From Lysobacteraceae bacterium CU05-9 (lineage in GTDB: Bacteria > Pseudomonadota > Gammaproteobacteria > Xanthomonadales > Xanthomonadaceae): a stretch of 64,000 bases of DNA. Numbering within the stretch: the first letter of the stretch is position 1; every line of letters starts with the position of its first letter. The notes under the pieces are model-generated. The model saw only the letters and a list, made by a program, of their open reading frames with translations, was not told the DNA's origin and searched no databases. The position numbers and the translations under genes are program-made. Positions 47,293 to 55,646 of the stretch are shown piece by piece. The DNA is taken from the NCBI GenBank assembly GCA_007556525.1, contig SWJS01000002.1:275282-339281 (forward strand), written 5' to 3'.

Positions 47293-49368
47293 ATGACGCA
47301 ACACAATCATCATCATCAAGATCATCAGGCGCACGGCGAGCAACCACCGCATCCTCGCAAAGGCGCTGATGGCGACGCCCATGCCGGGCACGACAAGCAT
47401 GCCGGCCACAGCGTGGCGAGCTTCCGCGACAAGTTCTGGCTCACGCTGCTGCTGACCATCCCCACGCTGATCTGGAGCGGGATGATCCAGCATTGGTTCG
47501 ACTACACCGCACCACTGTTCCCGGGGTCGGCGTACATCCCAGCGGTGTTCGGCACGATCGTGTACTTCTACGGCGGCTGGCCCTTCCTGCGCGGCGGATA
47601 CCACGAGCTGAGAAATCGCCTGCCGGGCATGATGACGCTGATCTCGCTTGCGATCACCGTTGCCTTCCTTTACAGCGCGTTGGTCACGCTCGGCGTTGTC
47701 GAGGGATTGGACCTGTGGTGGGAGCTGGCGACGCTGGTGGCGATCATGTTGCTCGGCCACTGGATCGAGATGCGTTCGATCAACCAGGCGCAGGGCGCTC
47801 TCAAGGAGCTCGCGAAGCTGCTGCCTGACATGGCGGTACGGTTGGATGAGGCCGGTACCGCGAAGGAAGTCCCAGTCGCGGATCTGAGGCGCGGTGACCT
47901 GCTGCTCATCAGGCCCGGCGCGAGCATTCCCGCCGACGGCGTAGTGAAGGAAGGGACCAGCGCGGTCAACGAAGCGATGATTACCGGTGAGTCCAAGCCG
48001 ATGGACAAGTCGGCGGGCGACCGGGTGATCGCCGGCACCGTCAACGGGCAGGGCTCGCTGCGGGTCGAAGTGACGGGAACCGGCGACGAGACCGCGCTCG
48101 CGGGTATCATGCGGCTCGTCGAGCAGGCCCAAACGTCGCGCTCGCGTGCCCAGGCCCTGGCGGACCGGGCGGCGTTCTACCTCACCATCATCGCCATCGT
48201 CTCCGCCGCCATCACCGCCATCGTCTGGCCACTCCTCGGTCGACCCTGGAGCTTCACGATCGAGCGCGTAGTGACCGTGCTCGTGATCGCTTGTCCCCAT
48301 GCGCTGGGTCTGGCCATCCCGCTGGTGACAGCCATCTCGACCACGATTGGCGCGCGGAACGGCCTGCTTGTGCGCGATCGACGCGGCCTGGAAGAGGCGC
48401 GTCTTCTGAACACGGTCGTATTCGACAAGACAGGGACGCTCACCCTCGGGTCGCATCGCGTCGTGAAGACCACCGCCGCCGAAGGATTCACCGACGACGA
48501 GGTGCTTCGCGTGGCCGCGTCGGTCCAGCGCGACGCTGAACATCCGATCGCGCAGGCGCTGATGACCAGCGCAAAGGAACATGGCATCGACGTTCCGATG
48601 TCGCAGGACTTCGAGTCCATGCCGGGACGCGGCGTGCGCGCAGTCGTCGAGGAGCGCTCGCTTCACGTTGGCGGGCCGGGTCTCTTGAGAATGCTCGCCG
48701 TCGAACCGCCGGAGACCCTTCGGCGGGCTGCCGAATCAGCGGCAGCCGATGGTCAGTCTGCAACCTACCTGGTGGAAGGCGACCGGGTGCTCGCCGTATT
48801 TGCGATCGCGGATGCCATCCGTCCCGAATCGTTCGACGCGGTCAAGCGTCTGCACAACGAAGGGCTGGAGGTTGTCCTGCTGACTGGTGATTCCACGGCG
48901 GTCGCAAACGCGGTCGCGAAGGAACTCAACATCGACACCGTCTTCGCCGAGGTATTGCCCGAGGACAAGGTGGCAAAGATCGAGGAGCTGCAGGCCCAGG
49001 GCAAGCGCGTCGCGATGGTGGGTGACGGTGTCAATGACGCTCCGGCGCTGCTCACGTCCGACGTCGGCATCGCCATCGGCACAGGGACGGACGTCGCGGT
49101 CGAGGCCGGCGACGTCGTACTCGTGCGCAGCGACCCGCGCGACGTGCCAGCGATCATCGAATTGAGCAAGGCCACCTATCGCAAGATGATCCAGAACCTG
49201 TGGTGGGCCGCCGGCTACAACATCGTCGCCATCCCTCTCGCCGCTGGCGTTCTCGCCGCATGGGGGATCCTGCTGCAACCTGCGCTTGGGGCAGTGCTCA
49301 TGTCGCTGAGCACCGTCGTTGTGGCAATCAATGCGCAGTTGTTGCGCCGGGCGGTGCGGTCCCCATGA
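47293..49368 (+). CDS. P1B-type ATPase with CPH motif (CopB-like)
   Basis: 691 residues from the ATG at 47293. A short His-rich N-terminus (MTQHNHHHQDHQAHGEQ) replaces HMA domains, as in P1B-3 pumps. The membrane motif is CPH (334-336), the phosphorylated Asp is 378 in DKTGTLTLG, with AEHPIAQ and GDGVNDAPAL. The end has YN and MSLST. CPH pumps export Cu(II) or Cu(I)/Ag(I). Third P1B ATPase of the island. Acetate kinase follows 19 bases after the stop. Confidence 0.93.
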   Translation: MTQHNHHHQDHQAHGEQPPHPRKGADGDAHAGHDKHAGHSVASFRDKFWLTLLLTIPTLIWSGMIQHWFDYTAPLFPGSAYIPAVFGTIVYFYGGWPFLRGGYHELRNRLPGMMTLISLAITVAFLYSALVTLGVVEGLDLWWELATLVAIMLLGHWIEMRSINQAQGALKELAKLLPDMAVRLDEAGTAKEVPVADLRRGDLLLIRPGASIPADGVVKEGTSAVNEAMITGESKPMDKSAGDRVIAGTVNGQGSLRVEVTGTGDETALAGIMRLVEQAQTSRSRAQALADRAAFYLTIIAIVSAAITAIVWPLLGRPWSFTIERVVTVLVIACPHALGLAIPLVTAISTTIGARNGLLVRDRRGLEEARLLNTVVFDKTGTLTLGSHRVVKTTAAEGFTDDEVLRVAASVQRDAEHPIAQALMTSAKEHGIDVPMSQDFESMPGRGVRAVVEERSLHVGGPGLLRMLAVEPPETLRRAAESAAADGQSATYLVEGDRVLAVFAIADAIRPESFDAVKRLHNEGLEVVLLTGDSTAVANAVAKELNIDTVFAEVLPEDKVAKIEELQAQGKRVAMVGDGVNDAPALLTSDVGIAIGTGTDVAVEAGDVVLVRSDPRDVPAIIELSKATYRKMIQNLWWAAGYNIVAIPLAAGVLAAWGILLQPALGAVLMSLSTVVVAINAQLLRRAVRSP

Positions 49369-49387
49369 ACATGATTCGGGGACACCT

Positions 49388-50491
49388 GTGACCACGCGCC
49401 GGCTTCTTGCACTCAACGTTGGCTCGTCCACCCTCAAGGGCGCGTCCTATCTGTTCAACACTGAGGGACACGGCGCGCAGTCTCGTCTGCTCGAGCGCTC
49501 CCGGGCCGAAATTCCAGTCGGCGTGGATGCGCAGGAGCGCCTTGCCACCCTGCTCGAGGCATTGTCGGAGCCGTGGCCCAGCCCCGACGTGGTGGTGCAC
49601 CGAATCGTACATGGCGGTGACCTGCACGACGCCCGCGAGCTCGACGAAACCGTGCTCGCGAAACTGGATGCATTGGTGCCGTTCGCACCCTTGCACCAGC
49701 CGGTAGCCCTCGCTTTCGCGCGTGCCGCGCGCATGCGTTGGCCGCACGCGCGCCAAGGCGTGGCCTTCGACACCGACTTCCACGCGTCGCTCGCGCCCTG
49801 GAGCCGGCGCTTGCCTGTCCCTGAAGCATGGGATGCGCTGGGCATCCGCCGCTACGGTTTCCATGGACTCGCCTTTGCCTCCGCGCTCCGCATAGTGGCC
49901 AGCCACGACGCTGGAATCCTGAAGGGCCGCGCTGTCTTCGCGCATCTGGGGGGTGGCTGCAGCGTCTGCGCCGTCGAGGGCGGCCGCAGCCGCGACACCA
50001 CCATGGCGCTCACTCCGCTCGGTGGAATCCCGAGCCCTACCCGCTCCGGGGATCTCGATCCCGGTGCGTTGCTGTACCTGCTCAGGCACGAACGGCTGGA
50101 CGCGCAAGCGATTGAAGATGGTTTGTCCCGCACTGCAGGTCTTGCCGGCATCGCCGGGCACGGCGACATGCGCGTGCTGCTTGCCGATCCTGGCCCGCAG
50201 GCCCAGCTTGCCGTGGACCTCTTCGCAGTCCGGATCGCGCAGTCCATCGCGGCCATGGCCACGGGAATCGGCGGACTCGACCATGTCGTCTTTTCCGGCG
50301 GCATCGGCCACCGCGCGCCCGGTGTGCGGACGCGCATCATCGCGCGCTTGGGCTGGCTTGGCCTGGCGCTGGCACCTGACGACAACGATGCTGGAGCCAC
50401 GCGGATCGATGCCGCGAGCGGGCCGGCCATCTGGAACGTCGCGATCGATGAGGAACGCGAGCTGGCCGAATCAGCACTGGCGTGGCTGTAG
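49388..50491 (+). CDS. ackA: Acetate kinase family protein
   Basis: 367 residues from a GTG at 49388; the upstream part of the frame lies in the ATPase gene. Family motifs: LALNVGSSTLKGA, VVVHRIVHGGD, FDTDFHASLAP, YGFHGLAFAS, HLGGGCSVCAVEGG, GGIPSPTRSGDLDPGAL and VFSGGIGHRAPGVR. About 30 residues shorter than E. coli AckA, and HGTSH is replaced by HGLAF. Converts acetyl phosphate and ADP to acetate and ATP, which would use the product of the island phosphoketolase. No phosphate acetyltransferase gene is next to it. Confidence 0.9.
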   Translation: MTTRRLLALNVGSSTLKGASYLFNTEGHGAQSRLLERSRAEIPVGVDAQERLATLLEALSEPWPSPDVVVHRIVHGGDLHDARELDETVLAKLDALVPFAPLHQPVALAFARAARMRWPHARQGVAFDTDFHASLAPWSRRLPVPEAWDALGIRRYGFHGLAFASALRIVASHDAGILKGRAVFAHLGGGCSVCAVEGGRSRDTTMALTPLGGIPSPTRSGDLDPGALLYLLRHERLDAQAIEDGLSRTAGLAGIAGHGDMRVLLADPGPQAQLAVDLFAVRIAQSIAAMATGIGGLDHVVFSGGIGHRAPGVRTRIIARLGWLGLALAPDDNDAGATRIDAASGPAIWNVAIDEERELAESALAWL

Positions 50492-50530
50492 TCCACGGCA
50501 TACCGCCAGGGCGGCCGGCCCCTGCCAGGA

Positions 50531-51832
50531 TTACTCGTCGATCAGTGGCGTCGTGAGCACCGCTGCGAATCCACCACCCGGGGTGCGCATGTTCGTAGTC
50601 TGGCCCTGGTAAAGCCGGGCCGCGAACAACAGCACACCCGCCTCGGACGCGAAGCAGCGCACATCCGCCTTGAGGGACTGGCCCCCATGCACGATCCGCA
50701 TGCTCGGTGGCGCGAAGGTCTGTGCGATGTAGGTCGCCGACGCCATCGACTCCCACGTCCGCCGGGTGAGCTTGTCGCCCCGATAGCTGCCGCGACTGCC
50801 GAAACCTGCTGCAGGCTTGAAGAAGTAGCCGTTGCGCGCTGCCCACAACGCATCCCGGTTCGCGGGCACGAGTTCGACCGTGGGCGGGATCACCTGGCCC
50901 AGCAGTGCCGTCGAACCCGCATCGACCCCGAACCCGCCGAGCAGAGCCGGGTCCCCGAGCACCGCAAGGTTGCGCTTGTCGGCAAACAGCGCGTGTGCTC
51001 GGGGATGCGGCATCAGCGCGACGTCCCCTGCCAGGTAAGCCTCACGAATGTCTGCATGCGAGGTATCCTCGAGCGCGAAATCGGTCAACCGGTTGTAGAC
51101 AGTGTCGATTCGACCGCGGGCATCCTCAAGCCCGTCCGAACCAAACGACAAATCCTCGGGATCGCTGATCACGCAGTCCACGCCATGGTCCCGAAACGCG
51201 TTCGCGTACAGCTCAAACTCGGGGTAAAGGAACTGCGCTCGCGGAGTGCTGTCCACGATGGCCAGGCGCGACGGCGTGCGCCCGGATTGCTGCCGAGCAT
51301 CCTCCATCCAGGCCGTGACGGCCGCATCACGCGCTTGGGCCGCGTTGGTCCAGGTGGCCCATGCTGGCGGCGCGCAAGACCGCACGGCATCGAGCAACAA
51401 GGCATTGAGGAGCAGACCGCCTGGATTGGTGTTGACCTCGATCAGCCGCGGCCCATCGACCGTCAGGTGAAAGTCCAGACCCAGGACGCCCCCCGCAGAA
51501 CCCGGATCATGGGTTGCAATGTCAGGGGCCCATTGCAGGACCCGTTGGCTATATCCCGGGTTTCCTGCGACGTCGAAGACCGCCGCCGCGACTCGTCCCA
51601 TGGCCTCCAACGCGGGCCGATCAACGAACAAGGCATAGGGTGAAAATAAGTGCGCGTGTACGGCGGGATCAGTCGTGAACTCCGGAAAGGCACCCCGGAT
51701 CGACTCGTGCAGACGGAGGATGTCGACCACTTCGCATGCACACCGCTGGTTGAGCGGCGCGCTTTCCAGGGTGGCACAGTCGATCTCGCAGCCTGTCTGT
51801 CCAACTATTATCGGAGTCCGCGGTTCAACCAC
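50531..51832 (-). CDS. ATP-grasp-type protein of unknown substrate
   Basis: About 433 residues from a GTG at 51832; the frame stays open to 51943 but that part overlaps the Cys-rich gene, and the start is uncertain. Motifs fit an ATP-grasp ligase: GLDFHLTVDGPRLIEVNTNP, NPGGLLLNALLLDAV, FFKPAAGFGSRGSYRGDKLT (ATP loop) and NMRTPGGGFAAVLT at the end. Such proteins join a carboxylate to an amine or thiol. It lies convergent with ackA and downstream of merTP. A tail fragment of a relative lies at 26978-27115. Confidence 0.78.
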   Translation of the reverse strand: MVEPRTPIIVGQTGCEIDCATLESAPLNQRCACEVVDILRLHESIRGAFPEFTTDPAVHAHLFSPYALFVDRPALEAMGRVAAAVFDVAGNPGYSQRVLQWAPDIATHDPGSAGGVLGLDFHLTVDGPRLIEVNTNPGGLLLNALLLDAVRSCAPPAWATWTNAAQARDAAVTAWMEDARQQSGRTPSRLAIVDSTPRAQFLYPEFELYANAFRDHGVDCVISDPEDLSFGSDGLEDARGRIDTVYNRLTDFALEDTSHADIREAYLAGDVALMPHPRAHALFADKRNLAVLGDPALLGGFGVDAGSTALLGQVIPPTVELVPANRDALWAARNGYFFKPAAGFGSRGSYRGDKLTRRTWESMASATYIAQTFAPPSMRIVHGGQSLKADVRCFASEAGVLLFAARLYQGQTTNMRTPGGGFAAVLTTPLIDE

Positions 51833-52037
51833 AACAGGGATTGTTCTGTTGGATCGGTGGACATGGCACTGTTCCGAACGAGCAGAACACACAGCAGTCG
51901 CCTTGATGCGGACGCAAAACCGCTCCACAGCCCGTGCACTCATAGAAGAATTGACACGCTGTGATGGGCATTGTCTCGGTCGCCCGATGGCCGCACTCCG
52001 GGCAGGTCAAGACGCTTTCCAGCTTGACGTCACTCAC
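51825..52037 (-). CDS. Small Cys-rich (GDCCVFCS) protein of the mer operon
   Basis: 70 residues from a GTG at 52037 that overlaps the merP stop. Nine Cys: a zinc-ribbon-like CPECGH then ECTGCG, followed by GDCCVFCSFGTVPCPPIQ and a final CCG. The GDCCxxCSxGxxPCPP signature is one I associate with small proteins next to mercury and other heavy-metal genes; function unknown, probably a metal chelator or carrier. It overlaps merP by 8 bases, so it belongs to the mer transcript. Confidence 0.78.
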   Translation of the reverse strand: MSDVKLESVLTCPECGHRATETMPITACQFFYECTGCGAVLRPHQGDCCVFCSFGTVPCPPIQQNNPCCG

Positions 52038-52317
52038 CGCGAGTCCGCACCTTGGCCGGGAAGCCTGCTTCCGTGACTGCACGCGCGATTCCGGCTGCAT
52101 CCGTCTGGCTCGATTCGAACGTCACCGTGACTGTTTCAGCCCGGGTGTCCACCTTCACATCGGCCACGCCCGGCACCTTCTCCAGCGCCTTCCTGATGGT
52201 GATGCCGCAGGCGGGACAGGTCATGTTCTCAGCATCGAGCATCACTACGGTTGCGGGCGTCGCAAGAGCGGCACCGACCGACAGAGCAGCCACCAGGGCC
52301 AGTATCCACTTGTGCAT
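52030..52317 (-). CDS. merP: MerP, periplasmic mercury-binding protein
   Basis: 95 residues. A signal peptide (MHKWILALVAALSVGAALA) precedes one HMA domain with the metal motif MTCPACG and VDVKVDTRAETVTVTF-like strands. It takes Hg(II) in the periplasm and passes it to MerT. GTAGGAGG lies before the ATG, eight bases after the merT stop. Other metals cannot be excluded from the domain alone, but merT and merR neighbours support mercury. Confidence 0.9.
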   Translation of the reverse strand: MHKWILALVAALSVGAALATPATVVMLDAENMTCPACGITIRKALEKVPGVADVKVDTRAETVTVTFESSQTDAAGIARAVTEAGFPAKVRTRGE

Positions 52318-52325
52318 CGCGCCTC

Positions 52326-52682
52326 CTACAGAATCCAGACGATGTAATAGGGAAACAGCAGCAACAGGACGATGAGGGCTGTCGCCAACCAGAGCCAACG
52401 TCGCCTGCGTCGCAGAGCGTCCGGGGCGATGCAACTGCCATCCACACCGCACCGTGCCGCCGGTCGATACAGCATCCAAAACGCCACGGCCAAGGACAGT
52501 ACGGCGGCGGCGCTGAACCAGGGCCTCAAGGGATCGAGAGCTGTCAGGGTGCCGATCCAGGCGCCACTGATGCCCAGCAGGACCAGCACCAGCGGCACGA
52601 CGCAGCAGACCGATGCGCCAATGGCGGCGATGCTCGCGCCAACGATGGCTGGAACAGACGATTTGGCCGGGGTTGTTTGCAT
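52326..52682 (-). CDS. merT: MerT, mercuric ion transport protein
   Basis: 118 residues with three membrane segments. The Cys pair in segment 1 (GASVCCVVPLVLVLLG) and the loop Cys pair (ARCGVDGSC) are the known Hg(II) relay of MerT. The ATG lies only a few bases after the predicted -10 element, so the mRNA may have almost no leader, and no ribosome-binding site is visible. First gene of merT-merP-Cys-rich protein. Confidence 0.92.
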   Translation of the reverse strand: MQTTPAKSSVPAIVGASIAAIGASVCCVVPLVLVLLGISGAWIGTLTALDPLRPWFSAAAVLSLAVAFWMLYRPAARCGVDGSCIAPDALRRRRRWLWLATALIVLLLLFPYYIVWIL

Positions 52683-52684
52683 CA

Positions 52685-52715
52685 GAGCATACTAGCCTCT
52701 GTACCTCGGAGTCAA
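52685..52715 (-). promoter_or_regulatory. MerR-controlled mer promoter
   Basis: On the minus strand TTGACT (52715-52710) is followed after 19 bases by ATGCTC, or after 18 by TATGCT, the stretched spacing of mer promoters. The first bases TTGACTCCG are the same as in Tn501. The spacer contains GAGG-TACA-GAGG, with only a weak dyad. It fills the whole 36-base gap between merT and merR. Confidence 0.65.
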
Positions 52716-52718
52716 GCC

Positions 52719-53144
52719 GTGCGTCCGAACACGTTTACGATCAGCCGGCTGGCGGCGGCGGCCGATGTGCACGTCGAAACCGTGCGCTACTACCAGCGAC
52801 GTAGGCTGCTGCGTCAACCCGAGCGACCCATAGGAGGCGTGCGTCGTTACGACGAAAACGATGTCAATCGGCTTCAGTTCATCCGGCGCGCTCAGATGAT
52901 GGGATTCAGCCTCGACGAGATCGCTGGCCTGCTAGAGATCACAGGCGAACGTTCTTGCGAGCAGACCCGTCAGCTGACCGAGCGAAAGCTCGTCGATGTC
53001 CGTCTACGAATCCGCGAGCTGCGACAGCTGGAGAGGGATCTCGAACAGAAGATAGCGCGGTGCGCCCAAGTGCCGGCGGGAGAGTGCTGCCCAACCCTCG
53101 ATTTTCTGGAGCGGCCAAGAAAGCCAGCTGCGACAGGCAGTTAG
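52719..53144 (+). CDS. merR: MerR, mercury-responsive regulator
   Basis: 141 residues from a GTG at 52719. DNA-binding part: TISRLAAAADVHVETVRYYQ and RRLLRQPERPIGGVRRYDEND. The three Cys that bind Hg(II) in MerR are present: one in GERSCEQTRQL and two in ARCAQVPAGECCPTL. Divergent from merT with 36 bases between the starts, so one operator serves both. Represses without mercury and activates merT with it. Confidence 0.92.
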   Translation: MRPNTFTISRLAAAADVHVETVRYYQRRRLLRQPERPIGGVRRYDENDVNRLQFIRRAQMMGFSLDEIAGLLEITGERSCEQTRQLTERKLVDVRLRIRELRQLERDLEQKIARCAQVPAGECCPTLDFLERPRKPAATGS

Positions 53145-53186
53145 CTCACTTTCGGCCCGTTTTTACACGAATCCCTGCCGACCCTC

Positions 53187-53495
53187 TCATGGCTTGAACC
53201 GGCGGTCGAGCTCCGCCTGGGCAAAATACGCTGACGCCTTGCGCAGGATCTCGTTGGCCTGGCGCAGCTCGCGTACTTCCCGCTCCAACGCCTTTATCCG
53301 CGCCTGCTCGTCGGTAGTCGGCCCGCTGCGCAAGCCGCGGTCACGCTCGGCCTGACGGACCCAGCGACGCAGCGACTCGGGCGTGCACCCTACCTTGCCT
53401 GCGATCGAGACAATCGCCGCCCACTGCGATCCGTGCTCGCCCTGATGCTCCAGCACCATCCGTACCGCGGGGTTCACCCCCGTTTTCACGGACAC
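53187..53495 (-). pseudogene. IS3-family OrfA remnant
   Basis: 102 codons of an IS3 Orf[41 protein letters not shown], the leucine-zipper region [20 protein letters not shown] and the usual end [13 protein letters not shown]. The first dozen residues of the family are replaced, and no orfB follows. Probably a deleted element, broken by the neighbouring IS3 copy. Confidence 0.85.
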
Positions 53496-54289
53496 TTACA
53501 AGAAGGCCGATTCAGGCCATGAGGAGTGTTCATGTCAAAGCGTCGTAAGTTCAGTGCCGAGTTCAAGCGTGGTGCAGTGGAGCAAGCCAGTCGGCCAGGT
53601 GTCAGCTGCGCCCAGGTAGCCCGTGAGCTGGGCATCCGTGACAGCCTGCTGACTCGCTGGAAGCGGGAGGCACAGGCGGTGGGAAAAGCCGCCTTTGTTG
53701 GCACCGGTAGCCCGCGTGACGAGGAAGTTGCCCGGCTCAAGCGCGAGTTGGCCCGGATCACCAAGGAGCGGGATTTTTTGCGAGAAGCGGCGACGTTCTT
53801 TGCCAAGGGATCATCCTGAGGTATCAGGTGATCGAACGTTGCCGCGATGAGTTTCCGATTCGCCTGATGTGCCGCTGCCTGCGGGTATCGACCAGTGGCT
53901 ACTACGACTGGAGCAAGCGCCTGCCCAGTGCCCGCCAGCGCGACAACGAGCGCTTGCTGGGCCGTATCCATGCGCTGCACCAGGACAGCCGGGGCACGCT
54001 GGGTGCCGGCCGCATGCAGGAGGATCTGGTCGAGGAAGGGTTGATGGCCAGTCGGAACCGGGTTGCCCGGCTGATGGCGGTAGCCGGCCTTCAGGGCTGG
54101 CCACGCCCGAAACGGCGTGGTCAGCGCGCCCAACCGGCACTGACGCCGCCGGGCGTGCGCAACCTGCTGGAGCGTGATTTCAGCGCCCTGGAGCCGGAAA
54201 CCAAGTGGGTGACCGACATCACCGAGATCAAGACCCAGCAGGCCAAGCTGTATCTGTGCGTCGTGCTGGACCTGTTTGATCAGCGCATA
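53486..54289 (+). mobile_element. Truncated IS3-family element
   Basis: The left end lies near 53486 (TTTCACGGACACTTACAAG), followed by orfA and the first 154 codons of orfB. The right part, with most of the DDE domain and the right terminal repeat, is absent: at 54289 the sequence changes abruptly to a lower-GC M28 peptidase gene. Confidence 0.8.
53532..53819 (+). CDS. IS3-family OrfA
   Basis: 95 residues from the ATG at 53532 with GAGGAG before it. The helix-turn-helix ([39 protein letters not shown]) and a zipper ([20 protein letters not shown]) are those of IS3 OrfA. It ends just before the orfB frame, as usual for OrfA-OrfB frameshifting. The element is truncated, so the protein is unlikely to move it. 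Confidence 0.9.
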   Translation: MSKRRKFSAEFKRGAVEQASRPGVSCAQVARELGIRDSLLTRWKREAQAVGKAAFVGTGSPRDEEVARLKRELARITKERDFLREAATFFAKGSS

Positions 54290-55384
54290 AATTACGAGGT
54301 GAAAGACACCGTACAAGGCGAGACGCGCATTCCAAATCCCACCGAAGTCGTCAGCATTATCGCCATTCAAAAAGGCATGTCCGATCCAAATCGATACGTC
54401 TTAATGAGCGGCGACATCGACTCGCGCGTCAGTGATGTGATGGACGCCAGCAGCGATTCTCCTGGTGCTAACGATAATGCCTCCGGCATTGCCGGCACCT
54501 TAGAAGCGGCGCGCATTCTCAGCAAGCATAAGTTCAACGGCTCGATCGTTTATGCGGCACTGGCAGGCGAAGAGCAAGGCTTGTTCGGGGGCAAGATCTT
54601 GGCCGAGTACGCTAAGCAAAGAGGCTGGCGCATTGAAGCCGTCCTCAACAACGACATGATCGGTAACAGCGAAGGCATCAATGGCGTCAAGGACAACACC
54701 ACTGCGCGGGTTTTTGCTGAAGGTACACGCTATACAGAGACCGCTGACGAAGCTAGGCAACGCCGGTTTACCGGTGGCGAAGTCGATTCCCCGACACGGA
54801 ATCTGGCGCGATATATCGATCAAATGGCGCGCTACGTACCCAACTTAGACGTGATGATGATCTACCGGCTCGATCGATTTGGTCGTGGTGGACATCATCG
54901 TCCGTTCAACGACTTGGGCTATCCCGCAGTTCGCATTATGGAGACCAACGAACATTACGATCGCCAGCACCAAGACTTGCGCGTTGAAGATGGCCGCAAA
55001 TATGGCGACACCATCGATGGCGTTGATTTCGATTATGCCACCAAACTCACGGCCCTCAATGCGGTCAGTCTAGCGGCTATGGCGTGGGCCCCTCCGCCGC
55101 CCTCGCAAGTCAGCATCGATGGCGCAGTTAGCGCTGACACTACACTGAAATGGAAGATGCCAAGCGCGCAGCAAGCTCCACATCTAAAAGGCTTCAAGAT
55201 CTATTGGCGCCTGACCACCGACCCGACTTGGACCCACAGCCGTTATGTTGGCAAGGTGGAACAGGCCACTCTGAAGAATGTGGTGATCGATAACTATTTC
55301 TTTGGTGTGGCCGCAGTTGCCGCGGATGGCACTGAAAGTCCGGTGGTGTTCCCGGGTGCTGCGGGTAGTTTCGGCGGATATTAA
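53828..55384 (+). pseudogene. In-frame fusion of IS3 OrfB (N-terminus) and M28 peptidase (C-terminus)
   Basis: One frame of 518 codons from a GTG. Codons 1-154 are IS3 OrfB ([31 protein letters not shown] with the first catalytic Asp, ending LDLFDQRI). Codons 155-518 are a lower-GC M28-family zinc aminopeptidase: [46 protein letters not shown] and [10 protein letters not shown] supply metal ligands, and a fibronectin-like end follows. The peptidase lacks its N-terminal half and signal peptide. The junction is at about 54289. Each part is broken; whether the chimera is made is unknown. Confidence 0.88.
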
Positions 55385-55611
55385 GGCCTCTCCTCACCAC
55401 TGCAGTGAGTTACGCCTTGTCGGGATGGGTGTCATGGGCGATTGCCGGCGTTTTCGTTGTCGGTGGTGCAGTGGGCAGCCAGCTTGGATCGCGTGCAGCC
55501 GTTCGATTAGCCGATAAAAAGGGTGCGTTGAATCTCACTTTGGCAAGTTTGATCGTGATTGTTGCGATTTATATGCTGATCCAAACAGGACGTTCACTCC
55601 TCGGCGGATAG
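55385..55611 (+). pseudogene. TauE/SafE (TSUP) permease remnant, C-terminal end
   Basis: About 70 codons reading YALSGWVSWAIAGVFVVGGA, GSQLGSRAAVRLADKKGALN and LASLIVIVAIYMLIQTGRSL. This is the last two membrane segments of a TSUP-family sulfite/sulfoacetate-type exporter. The rest is missing; the sequence joins the peptidase stop directly. Its presence next to thiosulfate dehydrogenase genes suggests a former sulfur cluster. Confidence 0.78.
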
Positions 55612-55646
55612 CTTAGCGATTAGGTGCGCTTGCTTTCGAGGTAGCA

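Larger units (their letters stand above)
15435..53145. other. GC-rich metal resistance and metabolism island
   Basis: From the right end of IS30 copy 1 to the IS3 remnants near 53.2 kb, the sequence is visibly far richer in G+C, with third positions mostly G or C, than the backbone before 14.4 kb and after 54.3 kb. It carries copper, mercury and other metal genes, plus a metabolic block, and contains several decayed gene pieces. The pattern suggests horizontal acquisition from a high-GC relative. The borders are those where composition and mobile elements coincide. Confidence 0.8.

Noticed and set aside
52251..52718. N-terminal extension of the merR frame
   Set aside because: It runs antisense through merT and merP; the MerR fold begins at the GTG at 52719.
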